Shown: positions 53,412-62,812, numbered from the stretch's first letter. The stretch: DNA of 64,000 nucleotides from Belnapia sp. F-4-1 (GCF_000802185.1 NZ_KN676113.1:3513019-3577018), one strand, 5' to 3'. Notes: generated by a model from the letters alone, not told the origin. Numbers and translations are program-made.

Positions 53412-53738
53412 ATGAGCAGCGAAATGCCAACACCGATCGCAGCCTATGTCGCGGCGGATGCCCGGCTCGATGCCGACGGCATGCTGGCGCCATTCGCCCG
53501 GGACGCGGTGGTCCGCGACGATGGCGGCCGCCATGTGGGCATTGACGAGATCAGGAACTGGATCCAGTCGGCGACGGTCGCCAGCCGGGCCGTCTTCACC
53601 CCCGAGACTTGGCGAGAGCAGGATGGCCACGTCGTCGTGGTCGGCTCGACCACGGGTAATTTCCCCGGCAGCCCGATCCGCTTCACCTTCAGCTTCACGC
53701 TGCGGGACGGCGCGATCTCCGGGTTGGAGATCGCCTGA
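53412..53738 (+). CDS. SnoaL-like/NTF2-fold protein
   Basis: The 108-residue product has the NTF2-like pattern of a small cone-shaped barrel: [36 protein letters not shown] is split over the first helix and strand, then [26 protein letters not shown] and [19 protein letters not shown]. SnoaL-like proteins bind or isomerise small molecules and often accompany SDRs. It is divergent from hxlR (55 bases between starts). Its stop overlaps the SDR start by one base (TGATG). Confidence 0.85.
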   Translation: MSSEMPTPIAAYVAADARLDADGMLAPFARDAVVRDDGGRHVGIDEIRNWIQSATVASRAVFTPETWREQDGHVVVVGSTTGNFPGSPIRFTFSFTLRDGAISGLEIA

Positions 53739-54526
53739 TGCCGACGCACGACAACCCCCGCGAGTTCGAGGGACGCCGAGTCCTCGTCACCGGGGGCAGC
53801 AAAGGTGCCGGTCGAGCAACTGTGCAACGCTTCCTCGGTGCAGGAGCCCGGGTGATGAGCGCGGCGCGTCACAGGCCTGCGGACCCTGCGGGCGCCGATT
53901 TCGTGGCGACCGACCTCACGGAGGCGGGCGGAGCGTGTGTTCTTGCGGAGGCGGCCATGGAGCGGCTCGGGGGCGTGGATGTGCTGGTGCATGTCCTCGG
54001 CGGCTCCACCGCACCGGGCGGGGGCTTCGCCGCCCTGACGGAGGAACATTGGCGCGCCGAACTCGACCTGAACCTGATGCCGGCGGTTCGGCTCGATCGA
54101 CTGCTCCTGCCGCAGATGATCGCGCGCGGGTCCGGGACGGTGATCCATGTCGCGTCCATCCAGCGCCGCCTGCCGCTGCATGATTCCACGACGGCCTACG
54201 CTGCGGCGAAGGCCGCGTTGACAACCTACAGCAAGGCGCTCTCGAAGGAAGTCGGGCCGAAGGGCGTGCGGGTGAACGTCGTCTCACCAGGCTGGATCTA
54301 CACGGAAGCGGCGGATGCGCTGGTGCAGCGGCTCGCGGCCAGCAGCGGCGGCACACCGGAGACCGCGCGCCAGGGCATCCTGGATGCGCTTGGCGGCATC
54401 CCGCTCGGTCGCCCTGCCAAGCCGGAGGATGTGGCGGAGTTGATTGCCTTTCTCGCCTCCGACCGGGCGTCGGCGATCCACGGCGCGGAATACGTCATAG
54501 ACGGCGGCACCATCCCAACAATGTAG
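53738..54526 (+). CDS. short-chain dehydrogenase/reductase (HxlR-linked)
   Basis: The 262-residue classical SDR has [13 protein letters not shown] near 14-26, Ser in IHVASIQRR and YAAAK (Tyr/Lys active site) near 158-162, then [13 protein letters not shown] and a C-terminal YVIDGGTIP. The catalytic residues are complete. It is translationally coupled to the SnoaL-like gene and probably controlled by the divergent HxlR regulator. The substrate is unknown; a carbonyl compound sensed by the regulator is a reasonable guess. Confidence 0.9.
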   Translation: MPTHDNPREFEGRRVLVTGGSKGAGRATVQRFLGAGARVMSAARHRPADPAGADFVATDLTEAGGACVLAEAAMERLGGVDVLVHVLGGSTAPGGGFAALTEEHWRAELDLNLMPAVRLDRLLLPQMIARGSGTVIHVASIQRRLPLHDSTTAYAAAKAALTTYSKALSKEVGPKGVRVNVVSPGWIYTEAADALVQRLAASSGGTPETARQGILDALGGIPLGRPAKPEDVAELIAFLASDRASAIHGAEYVIDGGTIPTM

Positions 54527-54683
54527 CCGCACTGGCTGCCGTATCGGGGCGGTCTCCCGAACCATCCCGGCAGGTTTCCCCTGGCTGCGCGACACGATCC
54601 ACGGCAACGCGGGCGGCCAGGTGTTCGCATCCCTGCAAGGCGCCGGCGTAGTCGATTGAGCTGTCTTGGTCCGTGCTTCGATA

Positions 54684-54716
54684 TTGACTACAGCTGAAAC
54701 AAATGGCCGTCATTTG
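54684..54716 (+). promoter_or_regulatory. TTGACT box and CAAATG dyad upstream of the alpha/beta hydrolase
   Basis: TTGACT (54684-54689) is followed by the perfect dyad CAAATG-N5-CATTTG (54700-54716), about 90-120 bases before the hydrolase ATG, in a clearly AT-richer gap. A -10 match at the right spacing is not clear. A promoter with an adjoining operator is plausible. Confidence 0.35.
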
Positions 54717-54802
54717 ATTGCCGTAATACAGGAAATCCGGGCACTTCTTCGTATATATCGCCCAACCGCCGCATGCGCTGAAATATCCGAGGGGACATTA
54801 AG

Positions 54803-55705
54803 ATGACCGAGACACATGCAATTAGGCCTTTTAACTTTGTTTCTACATCACATGCCAAGCTGGCCGTCACGAATAGCGGGGGTTCCGGCACTCCGTTGCT
54901 GCTTATCCATGGAAATTCATCATGTCGCCAGGTCTTCGCGCGCCAGATGCGAAGCGACTTCGCCGCGCGATGCCGCCTGATCACCTTCGACCTGCCGGGC
55001 CACGGCCAGTCCGAGGATGCGCACGATCCCGCCCGCACCTACTCCCTTCCGGGACTTGCCGACTGCACGGTGGAATTGCTGGAACGCCTTGGGGTCAGCA
55101 GCGCCGTCGTGCTGGGATGGTCGCTAGGCGGCCATGTCGCCATCGAGATGCTGTCCCGCTTCAAGGGCATGAAGAGCCTGATCCTCACCGGCACGCCTCC
55201 CATCCGGCGCGGCGGCTTCGTGGAAGGCTTCGTTTCATCGCCGGCTGACGGCCTTGCCGCGCGCCGCCATCTTTCCGAAGCCGAGGTGGACACCTTCGCC
55301 CGGGCGATGTTCGGCGAGCCGGTGGAGCCTTTCCTCCAGGGCGCGATCGGCCGTTCGGACGGCCGCTGCCGACAGGGGCTCTTCGAGGCTTCGCGCGCAG
55401 GGCTCGGCGTCGATCAGCGCCTCGCGGTCGAAGGCAGTGCCCTGCCGGTTGCCGTCATCAATGGCGCGGCCGATCCCCTGATCAGGCTCGACTACCTCGA
55501 TGACGTTGCCTACCGCAACCTTTGGGAGGAGCGCTGTCATCGCCTGGACGGGGCGGGCCATGCACCGTTCTGGCACGCCGCCGACGCGTTCAACGCCCTG
55601 GTGGGGCGTTTCCTTGGCGAACTGGAGCGCGAGCCTGCAGGACCCGAGGGCCCGGCCGTCGGATGTGCTCAGAAGATGGCCTCGACCCAGGCGTCCAGGA
55701 TGTAG
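54803..55705 (+). CDS. alpha/beta-fold hydrolase
   Basis: The 300-residue hydrolase has LLLIHGNSSCRQVF (oxyanion region), FDLPGHGQSED, the nucleophile elbow VLGWSLGGHV, acid in VINGAADPLI and His in DGAGHAPFWH, so the catalytic triad is complete. The first 40 codons are unusually AT-rich for this genome (isoleucine, lysine, asparagine and threonine codons with A/T third bases), a possible sign of transfer. GAGGGGACATTAAG precedes the ATG. Its last 37 bases overlap the opposing response-regulator gene. The substrate is unknown. Confidence 0.88.
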   Translation: MTETHAIRPFNFVSTSHAKLAVTNSGGSGTPLLLIHGNSSCRQVFARQMRSDFAARCRLITFDLPGHGQSEDAHDPARTYSLPGLADCTVELLERLGVSSAVVLGWSLGGHVAIEMLSRFKGMKSLILTGTPPIRRGGFVEGFVSSPADGLAARRHLSEAEVDTFARAMFGEPVEPFLQGAIGRSDGRCRQGLFEASRAGLGVDQRLAVEGSALPVAVINGAADPLIRLDYLDDVAYRNLWEERCHRLDGAGHAPFWHAADAFNALVGRFLGELEREPAGPEGPAVGCAQKMASTQASRM

Positions 55706-56442
55706 CCCGCGCCACGGCCGGTTCTGATAAGCTTCGGCGAGGAGGGATCGGCCTCGATCTTGCGCCGCAGCCGCATCACCTGCGCGTCGATCGTGCGATC
55801 GTGGATATCCTCATGCGCCCGGGTCGCGCGCATGAGCTGCGCGCGGGCAAGCGGCCGGCCGGGCGTCCCGAGCAGGGCCAACAGCAGCGCATACTCGGTC
55901 TTCGTGACATCCACCGTCCGGCCTGCCGGATTCGTCAGCGTCCTGCTGCGCTGATCCAGCACCCAGCCATCGAAGCGGTAGCCGCCCTGGAAGCCGGGTG
56001 CGGCGTCGCGGCGCCCCGCCTCATGCCGGCGCAAGGTCGCCCGCACGCGCGCGAGCAGCTCGCGAAGGTTCAACGGTGCGCAGAGGACGTCGTCGGCGCC
56101 AAGCTCGAGGGAGACGATCCTGTCGAGGACGGTGTAGTGCTGCCCCACGACCAGGATGACGGGCACCTCGGACTGCGCACGGATGCTCCTCAGCATCTCG
56201 GCCCCGTCGTCATCCGTGGCCCGGGCATCCACCACCACGAGGCTGAACGGCCCCCGCTTGAGATGACGTGCCGCATCTGCGTGGGTGACACCAAGGGACA
56301 GGCACTGGCGGCTGGCCAGGTAGCTTATGGACATGCCGCGGGTCGCGGGATCGTCGTCCACCACGAGCACGCGTCCCGGAACAGCGCCATCAGGGCAAGG
56401 CGGCTCCGGCCCGCAGCGCTCAGGAATTGCAAGATGACCCAT
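55669..56442 (-). CDS. OmpR/PhoB-type response regulator with an atypical receiver
   Basis: The 257-residue protein has a receiver domain (VLVVDDDPATRG, phospho-acceptor Asp in LVVVDARATDDDG) and a C-terminal winged helix (VTKTEYALLLALLGTP, then IDAQVMRLRRKIE and a GRGAGYIL end). The conserved receiver Thr/Ser after beta-4 reads LVVGQ and the conserved Lys of the K-P-F motif is Ala (CAPLN), so normal phosphorylation switching is doubtful. No histidine kinase is adjacent. It converges on the hydrolase and lies downstream of no obvious partner. Confidence 0.88.
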   Translation of the reverse strand: MGHLAIPERCGPEPPCPDGAVPGRVLVVDDDPATRGMSISYLASRQCLSLGVTHADAARHLKRGPFSLVVVDARATDDDGAEMLRSIRAQSEVPVILVVGQHYTVLDRIVSLELGADDVLCAPLNLRELLARVRATLRRHEAGRRDAAPGFQGGYRFDGWVLDQRSRTLTNPAGRTVDVTKTEYALLLALLGTPGRPLARAQLMRATRAHEDIHDRTIDAQVMRLRRKIEADPSSPKLIRTGRGAGYILDAWVEAIF

Positions 56443-56584
56443 GGAATCCGCAACCTCCGTCCTGGGGGAAGTGGGGCGCGAGGTCCGTCACCGCGATCCG
56501 GCTCATGCGGCGCGGCAAGGACTGTCGCCGGTCTCGATGACGCCTTCGGGACCCCAAGCCAAGGGGGTCCCGAAGCAGCGGCGG

Positions 56585-58201
56585 CTACAACCCGTGTGCC
56601 TTGCGGATCACCTCCGCAGCCCGCTCGCCGATGATCGCGCAGGGCGCCTGCGTGTTGCCGGTTGTCACGCGCGGCATGATCGAGCCGTCCGCCACCCGCA
56701 GGCCGTCCACACCGTAGACCCTGAGCGTATTGTCCACGACCGACATCTCGTCCCGCCCCATCTTGGCTGTGCAGCTCTGGTGCCAATAGGTGACGGCGGC
56801 GTCGCGGATGTAGAGGTCGAGCGCCTCGCCCTTCAACTCACCCGGCATGGCCTCGCCGCGCACGAAGGGACGGAAGGCCCGCGCATTCCCCAAGGAGCGG
56901 CAGAGCTCGACGCAGGTTCTCGCCGTCGCCAGGTCCGCCGGATCGGACAGGAAGTCCGCGTCCACGGCAACCGGCGCCGACGGGTCCGAGCTCCGCAGGC
57001 GCAGGCGCCCGCGGCTGGCAGGCTGTGCGAGCCCCGCAAACATCGTCCACCCATGCGCCGGCACGCCCCGCGCTGCCGTCCGGTCGCTCGGGACGGGAAA
57101 CTCCACCTGGCAGAACAGAAGGTCCGGTGCATCGAGATCGGGCCGGCTCTTCCAGTACAAGGTCGCCTCGCTGCCGCTGTTGCGGGGCGCGATCGGCTCG
57201 GCATACTCCCAGGTGCAGCCAAAGGAGACATGGTCCTGGAAGTTCCGACCGACGCCCGGCAGGTGCTGCAGAAGCGGGATGCCCACGCGCCCGAGTTCTT
57301 CGCGGTCGCCGATGCCGGAGTGCATCAGCACCTTTGGCGTCTGCATCGCGCCCAGCGACAGCACGACCTCGGCACTGGCGCCCACCGTCATGACCCGGCC
57401 GTCGCGCAGGAATTCAACGCCTGTCGCACGACGGCCGTCGAACACCACGCGACGCAGAAGGGCGCCGGTCAGCACGGTCAGGTTGGGCCGGTCGAGCCAG
57501 GGGTGGAGATAGGCCCGGTACAGGGAATGGCGGCGGCCGTTGCGGACCAGGATGTCGCTGATGGCGGCACCACCATCGCCCTCCATCATGCGGCCGTTTG
57601 GATGCTCGAAGGTGGGGATGCCGATCTCGCTCGCGGCGTCGAGCATCGCGCACGCGATCGGGCTCGGATCAGGCGCGGGCTGCACCCAGACCGGCCCGCC
57701 GGTTCCCCGGAACTGCGGGTCGGGTGTGCCCTGCCAATTCTCGATCCGGCGGTAGATGTCGAGAACGTTCTTGTAGCCCCAGGCCGGATCGCCCGATTCC
57801 AGGGCGAAGAAGTCCCAGTCGCTGCGATGCCCGCGCGCCCACACCGCCACGTTGATGCTCGACCCGCCGCCCAGCCCCTTGCCCATGGACAGCGCGAGCT
57901 GCCGCCCGTTCAGGTGTGGGTTCGGCTCAGCCTGGAAACCCCAGTCTCGCTCGCTGCCGAGATTGGTCGGCCACAGCGCCGGGTCCAGCACGGATTCGGC
58001 CTCGTCGCTGCCGCCAGCCTCGAGCAGCAGCACCTGAACCTGCGGGTTCTCCGCCAGTCGCCGGGCGACGACCGAACCGGAGGCGCCGGCCCCGCAGACG
58101 ATGACGTCGTAACGGGGTTGCAGCTCGGCCGTCAGCCGCGTCTGGTTGTCACGGACACGCATGGAGAAATCGCGCTCCTCGGAGGAGGCAATGTCGGTCA
58201 T
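56585..58201 (-). CDS. GMC-family FAD-dependent oxidoreductase (choline-dehydrogenase-like)
   Basis: The 538-residue flavoprotein carries YDVIVCGAGASGSVVARRL (FAD fold) near 31-49, the GMC signature around SMGKGLGGGSSINVAVWARG, and the C-terminal active site with His in TYWHQSCTAKMG and TTGNTQAPCAIIGE. The position often Asn/His after the second motif is Gln here, a variation seen in some GMC members. It lies upstream of the atypical response regulator on the same strand (142-base gap) and downstream of the exported hydrolase. The substrate is an alcohol of unknown type. Confidence 0.92.
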   Translation of the reverse strand: MTDIASSEERDFSMRVRDNQTRLTAELQPRYDVIVCGAGASGSVVARRLAENPQVQVLLLEAGGSDEAESVLDPALWPTNLGSERDWGFQAEPNPHLNGRQLALSMGKGLGGGSSINVAVWARGHRSDWDFFALESGDPAWGYKNVLDIYRRIENWQGTPDPQFRGTGGPVWVQPAPDPSPIACAMLDAASEIGIPTFEHPNGRMMEGDGGAAISDILVRNGRRHSLYRAYLHPWLDRPNLTVLTGALLRRVVFDGRRATGVEFLRDGRVMTVGASAEVVLSLGAMQTPKVLMHSGIGDREELGRVGIPLLQHLPGVGRNFQDHVSFGCTWEYAEPIAPRNSGSEATLYWKSRPDLDAPDLLFCQVEFPVPSDRTAARGVPAHGWTMFAGLAQPASRGRLRLRSSDPSAPVAVDADFLSDPADLATARTCVELCRSLGNARAFRPFVRGEAMPGELKGEALDLYIRDAAVTYWHQSCTAKMGRDEMSVVDNTLRVYGVDGLRVADGSIMPRVTTGNTQAPCAIIGERAAEVIRKAHGL

Positions 58202-58338
58202 GGTCTGAAATTCCTTCCTGTTCCGGGCGGCATCATCCGGACGCGCCGTCCCCGGCCGGCCTGCTGGCGCCAGCCAGGGCAGCAGCCGGTGCCGGCGCTG
58301 TCCCGGCGCCGGTCATCGCCGGATCGATATCGCAATGG

Positions 58339-59133
58339 TCAGCGTGTGGCGCGGATGGCCTGCTGCGCTGCTTCGTTGATGACGCCGGCGACAACCTTGG
58401 GTTGCGTCATGAAAACGGCGTGGCTGGCCGCGACCTCGGTGACCTTGGCCCCGATGCGGCTCGCCATGTGGCGCAACATGCGGAGGTCGAAGGCCTTGTC
58501 GTCGGTTGCGATCACCGCCCAGCTCGGCCGGCTGCGCCAGGCGGCCTGGGACAGCTTCGTGCCGAATGCGGACATGGCGATCGGCACCTGAGAGTCGCGC
58601 ATGAAGGCCGCCTCGGCGTCGCTGGTGTCGGCGGCGAAGCCGGCCTTGAAATTCTCCGCCTTCACGAAGCCGAAGCCATCGCCATGGGTGTCGATGACGA
58701 ATTCGGGCGGTGTGACGAAGCCGGCATATTGCTGGGCGGTGGTTTCGCCGGCGTCGGGGGAGAGGGCGGAGACATAGACGAGACCAGCGACCTTCGGGTG
58801 GACGCCTGCCTCGGTGATGACGGTGCCGCCCCAGCTATGGCCGACGAGGATGGTGGGCCCGTCCTGGCGGTCGAGGATGCGCCGTGTGGCGGCAACGTCG
58901 TCGGCGAGCGAGGTGAGCGGGTTCTGGACCATGCTGACGCGGTAGCCCCGAGCGCTGAGCTCGTCATAGACGCCGCGCCAGCCGGAGGCATCGGCGAAGG
59001 CGCCATGCACGAGGACGACGTTTCTGGCCGGCTGCGGGCCGGGACCCTGGCTGGCGGGCTGCGCCTGGGCGGCAGCGGCAACGATTGTGGCGGCGGCGGC
59101 AGACGCGACGATGTCACGACGGGTGGGGGACAT
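58339..59133 (-). CDS. Tat-exported alpha/beta hydrolase
   Basis: The 264-residue hydrolase starts MSPTRRDIVASAAAATIVAA, a twin-arginine signal peptide. It continues with NVVLVHGAFADASGWRGV, the nucleophile elbow ILVGHSWGGTVI and a late His in EVAASHAVFMTQP, so it is catalytically complete apart from the acid, which I place near WAVIATDDKAFD. AAGGAACTCTCGTC precedes the ATG. It diverges from the large winged-helix/STAND regulator across a 579-base gap with a 24-bp dyad near its own start. Regulation by that protein is inferred. Confidence 0.88.
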   Translation of the reverse strand: MSPTRRDIVASAAAATIVAAAAQAQPASQGPGPQPARNVVLVHGAFADASGWRGVYDELSARGYRVSMVQNPLTSLADDVAATRRILDRQDGPTILVGHSWGGTVITEAGVHPKVAGLVYVSALSPDAGETTAQQYAGFVTPPEFVIDTHGDGFGFVKAENFKAGFAADTSDAEAAFMRDSQVPIAMSAFGTKLSQAAWRSRPSWAVIATDDKAFDLRMLRHMASRIGAKVTEVAASHAVFMTQPKVVAGVINEAAQQAIRATR

Positions 59134-59655
59134 GACGAGAGTTCCTTTGCGAGGGAGCGGGAAGCGGGCGGCGACGTCGCGTTCAGCCCGCGTGGAGGCT
59201 GGGAGGTGCGGGCGCATGACATCCACAGGCGTCATGCAGATGCCGGGCGGGAGCATCGCACCGACCCGAAAGTCATCCACGGCCTTCGCCGCGGCTCCGC
59301 GCAGCTCAGCGGCGGCCGAAGCCAGGCCATGCCTGCGAAAGGGGCACCGCCGCGCGGGATCGGTGTTCACAGTCGAATCTCCCATGCCCGGCACGTCGCA
59401 ACCGGGCGACGACCGAGGCGGAGAATCACGCTCTGGCGGCTTGAAGTCCTCGTCGCGCCGCCAAATAGATCCAAATTTCCGGAGCAAGGAGGGATGCATG
59501 CGCGCGGCGCCGTGCCGCTCGCAACAGGGCTCGCCCGCATCCCGGTAGCCGCGTAAGGAGCGTCCAGGCCGCAGCTCGGCCCTCCGCCCCCGGCTGGGGG
59601 TAGGTCGGCCGCACGCGTCGCGTGTAGTGTGCGTTCGATCGGATGATGGCGGCCG
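59134..59655. other. long regulatory gap between divergent hydrolase and STAND regulator
   Basis: No gene is supported here; open frames are short and carry no family sequence. It holds the dyad at 59214-59237, a CACGC-GTC-GCGTG hairpin at 59612-59624, and AT-rich patches CCAAATTTCC (59469-59479) and AAATGCAAATTTTTCC (59680-59695) near the regulator. Confidence 0.5.
59214..59237. promoter_or_regulatory. 24-bp spaced dyad, candidate operator
   Basis: GCATGAC-N10-GTCATGC is a perfect 7-bp-arm inverted repeat 80-105 bases upstream of the Tat-exported hydrolase start. Arm spacing of 17 bases fits a dimeric winged-helix protein. The adjacent regulator has such a domain. Confidence 0.5.
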
Positions 59656-59712
59656 GTGCATGGCAGCGCCGAGCGAAGAAATGCAAATTTTTCCAAAGGG
59701 AGGGGCGTCGTC

Positions 59713-62301
59713 ATGGCCGAGACCGCGAAAGCTTTCGCCTTCGGGCCCTTTCGCCTGGTCCCGGACCGTCGCACCCTTGTCGCCGAGGGCAGGGAGGTCC
59801 CGATCCGCGGGCGCGCCTTCGACCTGCTCCTGGCCCTGGTCGAGCGGCGCGACCGCGTTGTCTCGAAGGACGAACTCATGGAGTTGGTCTGGCCAGGCCG
59901 CGTCGTGGAGGAGGGGAACCTCACCGTCCATATCGCCGGCCTGCGCAAGCTCCTTGGCAGCGGAATCATCGCCACGCTATCCGGGCGAGGGTACCGGTTC
60001 GTCGCCGCCGTCACCGAAATCCCGGCTGAAGAGGGATGGCAGCCCCCGCCTGCCTCCGCTCTCTTGCTATCGGTCCGGGCGGAGGCGCCGGGCCCGGCGG
60101 GTTCCCCGCCATGGCCGGGGGACCTGCCGCGACCACTGACGAAGCTCGTCGGCCGCGACGGCGACCTCGAACGGGTCGAGGTAGGTCTGCGCGAATCGCA
60201 CCTCGTCACGGTCGTGGGGGCCGGCGGTGTGGGCAAGACAAGGCTCGCCCTCGCAGCTGCCGACCGCATCCGGCACGGCTACCCGGATGGCGCCTGGTTC
60301 GCCGATCTCGGCCCGGTGAAGGAGCCTCGCCTTGTCGCAGCCACCATCGCTGCCGGCCTTGGTGTCGATGTCGGCGACGGCGACGCGCTCCACGTCGTGA
60401 TTGCGGCCCTGGCGGGCCGGCGCGGGCTGCTGGTGCTCGACGGCTGCGAGCACCTGCTGCGCGCCGCCGCCGACGCAGCCGAGGCGATCTTGCGAAGCTG
60501 CCCCGGCATCGTGATCCTGGCGACCAGCCGCGAGCCGCTCCGCGCCGAGGGCGAGCGGCTCCATCGGCTGCAGCCTCTGGACGCGGCGGCACCCGGTGTC
60601 GCGGTCACCGCCAAACGGCTGGCGGACTACCCTGCCAGCGAGCTCTTCGTCGAGCGCGCCCGCGCGGCGCTCGGCGAGTTCGTGCCGGGCGATGCCGAGG
60701 CGGGCGAGATCATGAAAATCTGCCAGCGGCTAGACGGCATCCCGCTTGCCATCGAGCTCGCGGCCCCGGCGCTGCAGGCCATGACCCTGACGGAGCTCCG
60801 CGAGAGGCTGGAGCGTCACTTCGAGCTGCTCACCGCCGGGCGGCGGACGGCGCTGGCGCGACAGCAGACGCTCAGGGCCACGATCGGCTGGAGCCTCGAC
60901 CTGCTGGAACCCTTGGAGCGCGCGCTTCTGCTGCGGCTGTCCGTCTTCAGCGGCACCTGGACCGCCGGCTCCGCCGCCTTCCTGGCGGGCTGCGCAGCCG
61001 GGGAGGACGCAGTCTGCGGCCTGATCGCCGCGCTGGTGGACAAGTCGCTGGTCCAGGCAGACCTGACAGGGGTACAGGCCCGCTACCGCCTGTTGGCTTC
61101 GACACGCTACTACGCCGCCGAGCGCCTTTCCGCGTCCGCCCTGGCCGAGGCTCGGCGCAGCCTGGTGCAATGGCTGGTGAAGGCCTACGAGCGGGCCGAG
61201 GCGGATTGGCCGTTCATGGCGGACAACGACTGGTTCGCCCTTTATGCGCCAGAGATCGAGAACCTGCGGGCAGGGTTGGCCTGGGCCTTCGGACCGGACG
61301 GCGACGAGCGCCTCGGCGTCGAGCTGGCGAGCCATACCGAGCATGTCTGGGCCGAACTTTCGCTGACGGGCGAGCTGCACGACTGGTTCGACCTGGCGAT
61401 CTCCAGGATCGACGAGGCAACGCCGCCCGAAGTTGCAGGCCGGTTGTGGCTTGGTCGCTGCGGGTGGATCGCTCCTAGGGGCGCCCAGGCGCTCGACGCC
61501 GCGCGCCGGGCAGCTGCGCTGTTCCGTGCCGCCGGCAGCCCGGTCGATCTTGGGCGGGCGCTATGGCGGCAAGCCTGGCAGCACACCCTTTCGGGCAACC
61601 TCGCCGCCGCCGGACCCCTAGTCGACGAGGCCGAAAGCCTGCTCCGCGGCGAAAGGGCGAGCAAGGCCCTTGTCTCCTGCCTGAGGGCCCGGGCCGTCTT
61701 TCGCTTGCGCGGCAACCAGCCTGCTGCGGCGCGCGCAGACCTGGAGGAGGCACTCTCCATCGCCCGGCGCCTCCGCAGCCCGCGCGACATCGCCCTGACG
61801 CTAGGAAGCATGGCCGAATTCCACTGTGCGGGAGGCCGGATGGGAGAAGCCATCGCGGTCGCGCAGGAAGCGCTGGCCTCTCTCGAGCCGGCGCAGGCAC
61901 GCTCCGCCTGGGTGCAGCATATCGCCGGGGCCGTGGCATCCTACCGGCTTGCGGAAGGCGACATCGCCCGTGCCCGCCCGATCATTGCGGAGAGGCTGAC
62001 AGCAGCCCGCCTCATGGGCCTGCCGCATGAGGTGGCCGCCAATCTCGAGAGGCTGGCGCTGATCGCCGCGATGGAGGGCGACCTCGCCACGGCCGGGCGG
62101 CTCTTTGGCTATGTCCAGTTCTGTCATGCGCAGCGCGGCATCCTGCGCAGCTTCGGCTCGCAGGCCGTTCATGACCGGCTGCTGGCGGTGCTGCGCCAGC
62201 GTCTGACCCCGGACGAGCTGGAGCGGATGACGGCGCGCGGAGCCTGCCTTGACGAGGAGGAAATGGTGGCGGAGGCCTTCGCTATCGCGTCGCGGTCATG
62301 A
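59713..62301 (+). CDS. winged-helix/STAND-type ATPase transcriptional regulator
   Basis: The 862-residue protein has an OmpR-type winged helix at about 10-100 (RAFDLLLALVERRDRVVSKDEL, GRGYRFVAAV). An NB-ARC/AAA ATPase module follows with Walker A GAGGVGKT near 169-176, Walker B LLVLDGCEH around 235 and TSREPLR sensor. A long C-terminal alpha-helical repeat region (about 420-862) is TPR-like with many Ala/Arg helices. This is the AfsR/MalT-like logic of nucleotide-gated, ligand-sensing activators. AGGGAGGGG precedes ATG 59713. It diverges from the Tat hydrolase. Confidence 0.9.
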   Translation: MAETAKAFAFGPFRLVPDRRTLVAEGREVPIRGRAFDLLLALVERRDRVVSKDELMELVWPGRVVEEGNLTVHIAGLRKLLGSGIIATLSGRGYRFVAAVTEIPAEEGWQPPPASALLLSVRAEAPGPAGSPPWPGDLPRPLTKLVGRDGDLERVEVGLRESHLVTVVGAGGVGKTRLALAAADRIRHGYPDGAWFADLGPVKEPRLVAATIAAGLGVDVGDGDALHVVIAALAGRRGLLVLDGCEHLLRAAADAAEAILRSCPGIVILATSREPLRAEGERLHRLQPLDAAAPGVAVTAKRLADYPASELFVERARAALGEFVPGDAEAGEIMKICQRLDGIPLAIELAAPALQAMTLTELRERLERHFELLTAGRRTALARQQTLRATIGWSLDLLEPLERALLLRLSVFSGTWTAGSAAFLAGCAAGEDAVCGLIAALVDKSLVQADLTGVQARYRLLASTRYYAAERLSASALAEARRSLVQWLVKAYERAEADWPFMADNDWFALYAPEIENLRAGLAWAFGPDGDERLGVELASHTEHVWAELSLTGELHDWFDLAISRIDEATPPEVAGRLWLGRCGWIAPRGAQALDAARRAAALFRAAGSPVDLGRALWRQAWQHTLSGNLAAAGPLVDEAESLLRGERASKALVSCLRARAVFRLRGNQPAAARADLEEALSIARRLRSPRDIALTLGSMAEFHCAGGRMGEAIAVAQEALASLEPAQARSAWVQHIAGAVASYRLAEGDIARARPIIAERLTAARLMGLPHEVAANLERLALIAAMEGDLATAGRLFGYVQFCHAQRGILRSFGSQAVHDRLLAVLRQRLTPDELERMTARGACLDEEEMVAEAFAIASRS

Positions 62302-62564
62302 CGCGGCATGCCGGTGCGTTGCGGCGGTGGCTGCAAGCCAGCTTATGTCGGGACGCCGTGGGTCCGAAGAAACGGCAAGACCACACGGAGAAGTGAGACA
62401 CGCACAAGGGGGAAAGGCGTGGTGCTCCGCGCCTGGAGGCGAGCGTTCTCGCCGCTCCGTGTTTCCATTGTAGCCGAAGCGGCAGCTCCGGACATTCACC
62501 TGCGACATGGCGGAGCGATGGAGGCGGTGCGCTCTCCGAGGGCGCAGGACACGGAGTTTTCCCC

Positions 62565-62807
62565 ATGCACATTCCGAACCGCGCTTCATGGAACGCTGGG
62601 CCAGACCTGGCCTCGCTTGTCCACCATGGCCGACACGCCGCTCGGCCATTGCACCTCATTCGGCGGCTTGAGCTTTGGGCCCAGCGATGCTACCGCGCCC
62701 GCATCGCGGAGGCGGAGCTCGCCTCGATGAGCGACAGCATGCTTGCCGATATCGGCATGTCACGATGCGAAGTGACCCGGCTCGTGCGCCGCGGCGGGGG
62801 CGAGTGA
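62565..62807 (+). CDS. DUF1127-family small protein
   Basis: The 80-residue product has the C-terminal DUF1127 pattern: RRLELWAQRCYRARIAEAELASM is a helix broken over the family's R-x-x-x-L block, then SDSMLADIGMSRCEVTRLVRRG. DUF1127 proteins in alphaproteobacteria are small basic regulators, some tied to phosphate, carbon or RNA turnover, but the role here is unknown. ATG 62565 follows GGAGTTTTCCCC. The N-terminal 30 residues are poorly conserved in appearance. Its stop is near-overlapping with the next hydrolase start (GTGA at 62804). Confidence 0.82.
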   Translation: MHIPNRASWNAGPDLASLVHHGRHAARPLHLIRRLELWAQRCYRARIAEAELASMSDSMLADIGMSRCEVTRLVRRGGGE

Positions 62808-62812
62808 CCGCC

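Noticed and set aside
62438-62453. GGCGAG-CGTT-CTCGCC hairpin after the STAND regulator
   Set aside because: Only a 6-bp stem, 137 bases downstream of the stop and without a T tract.
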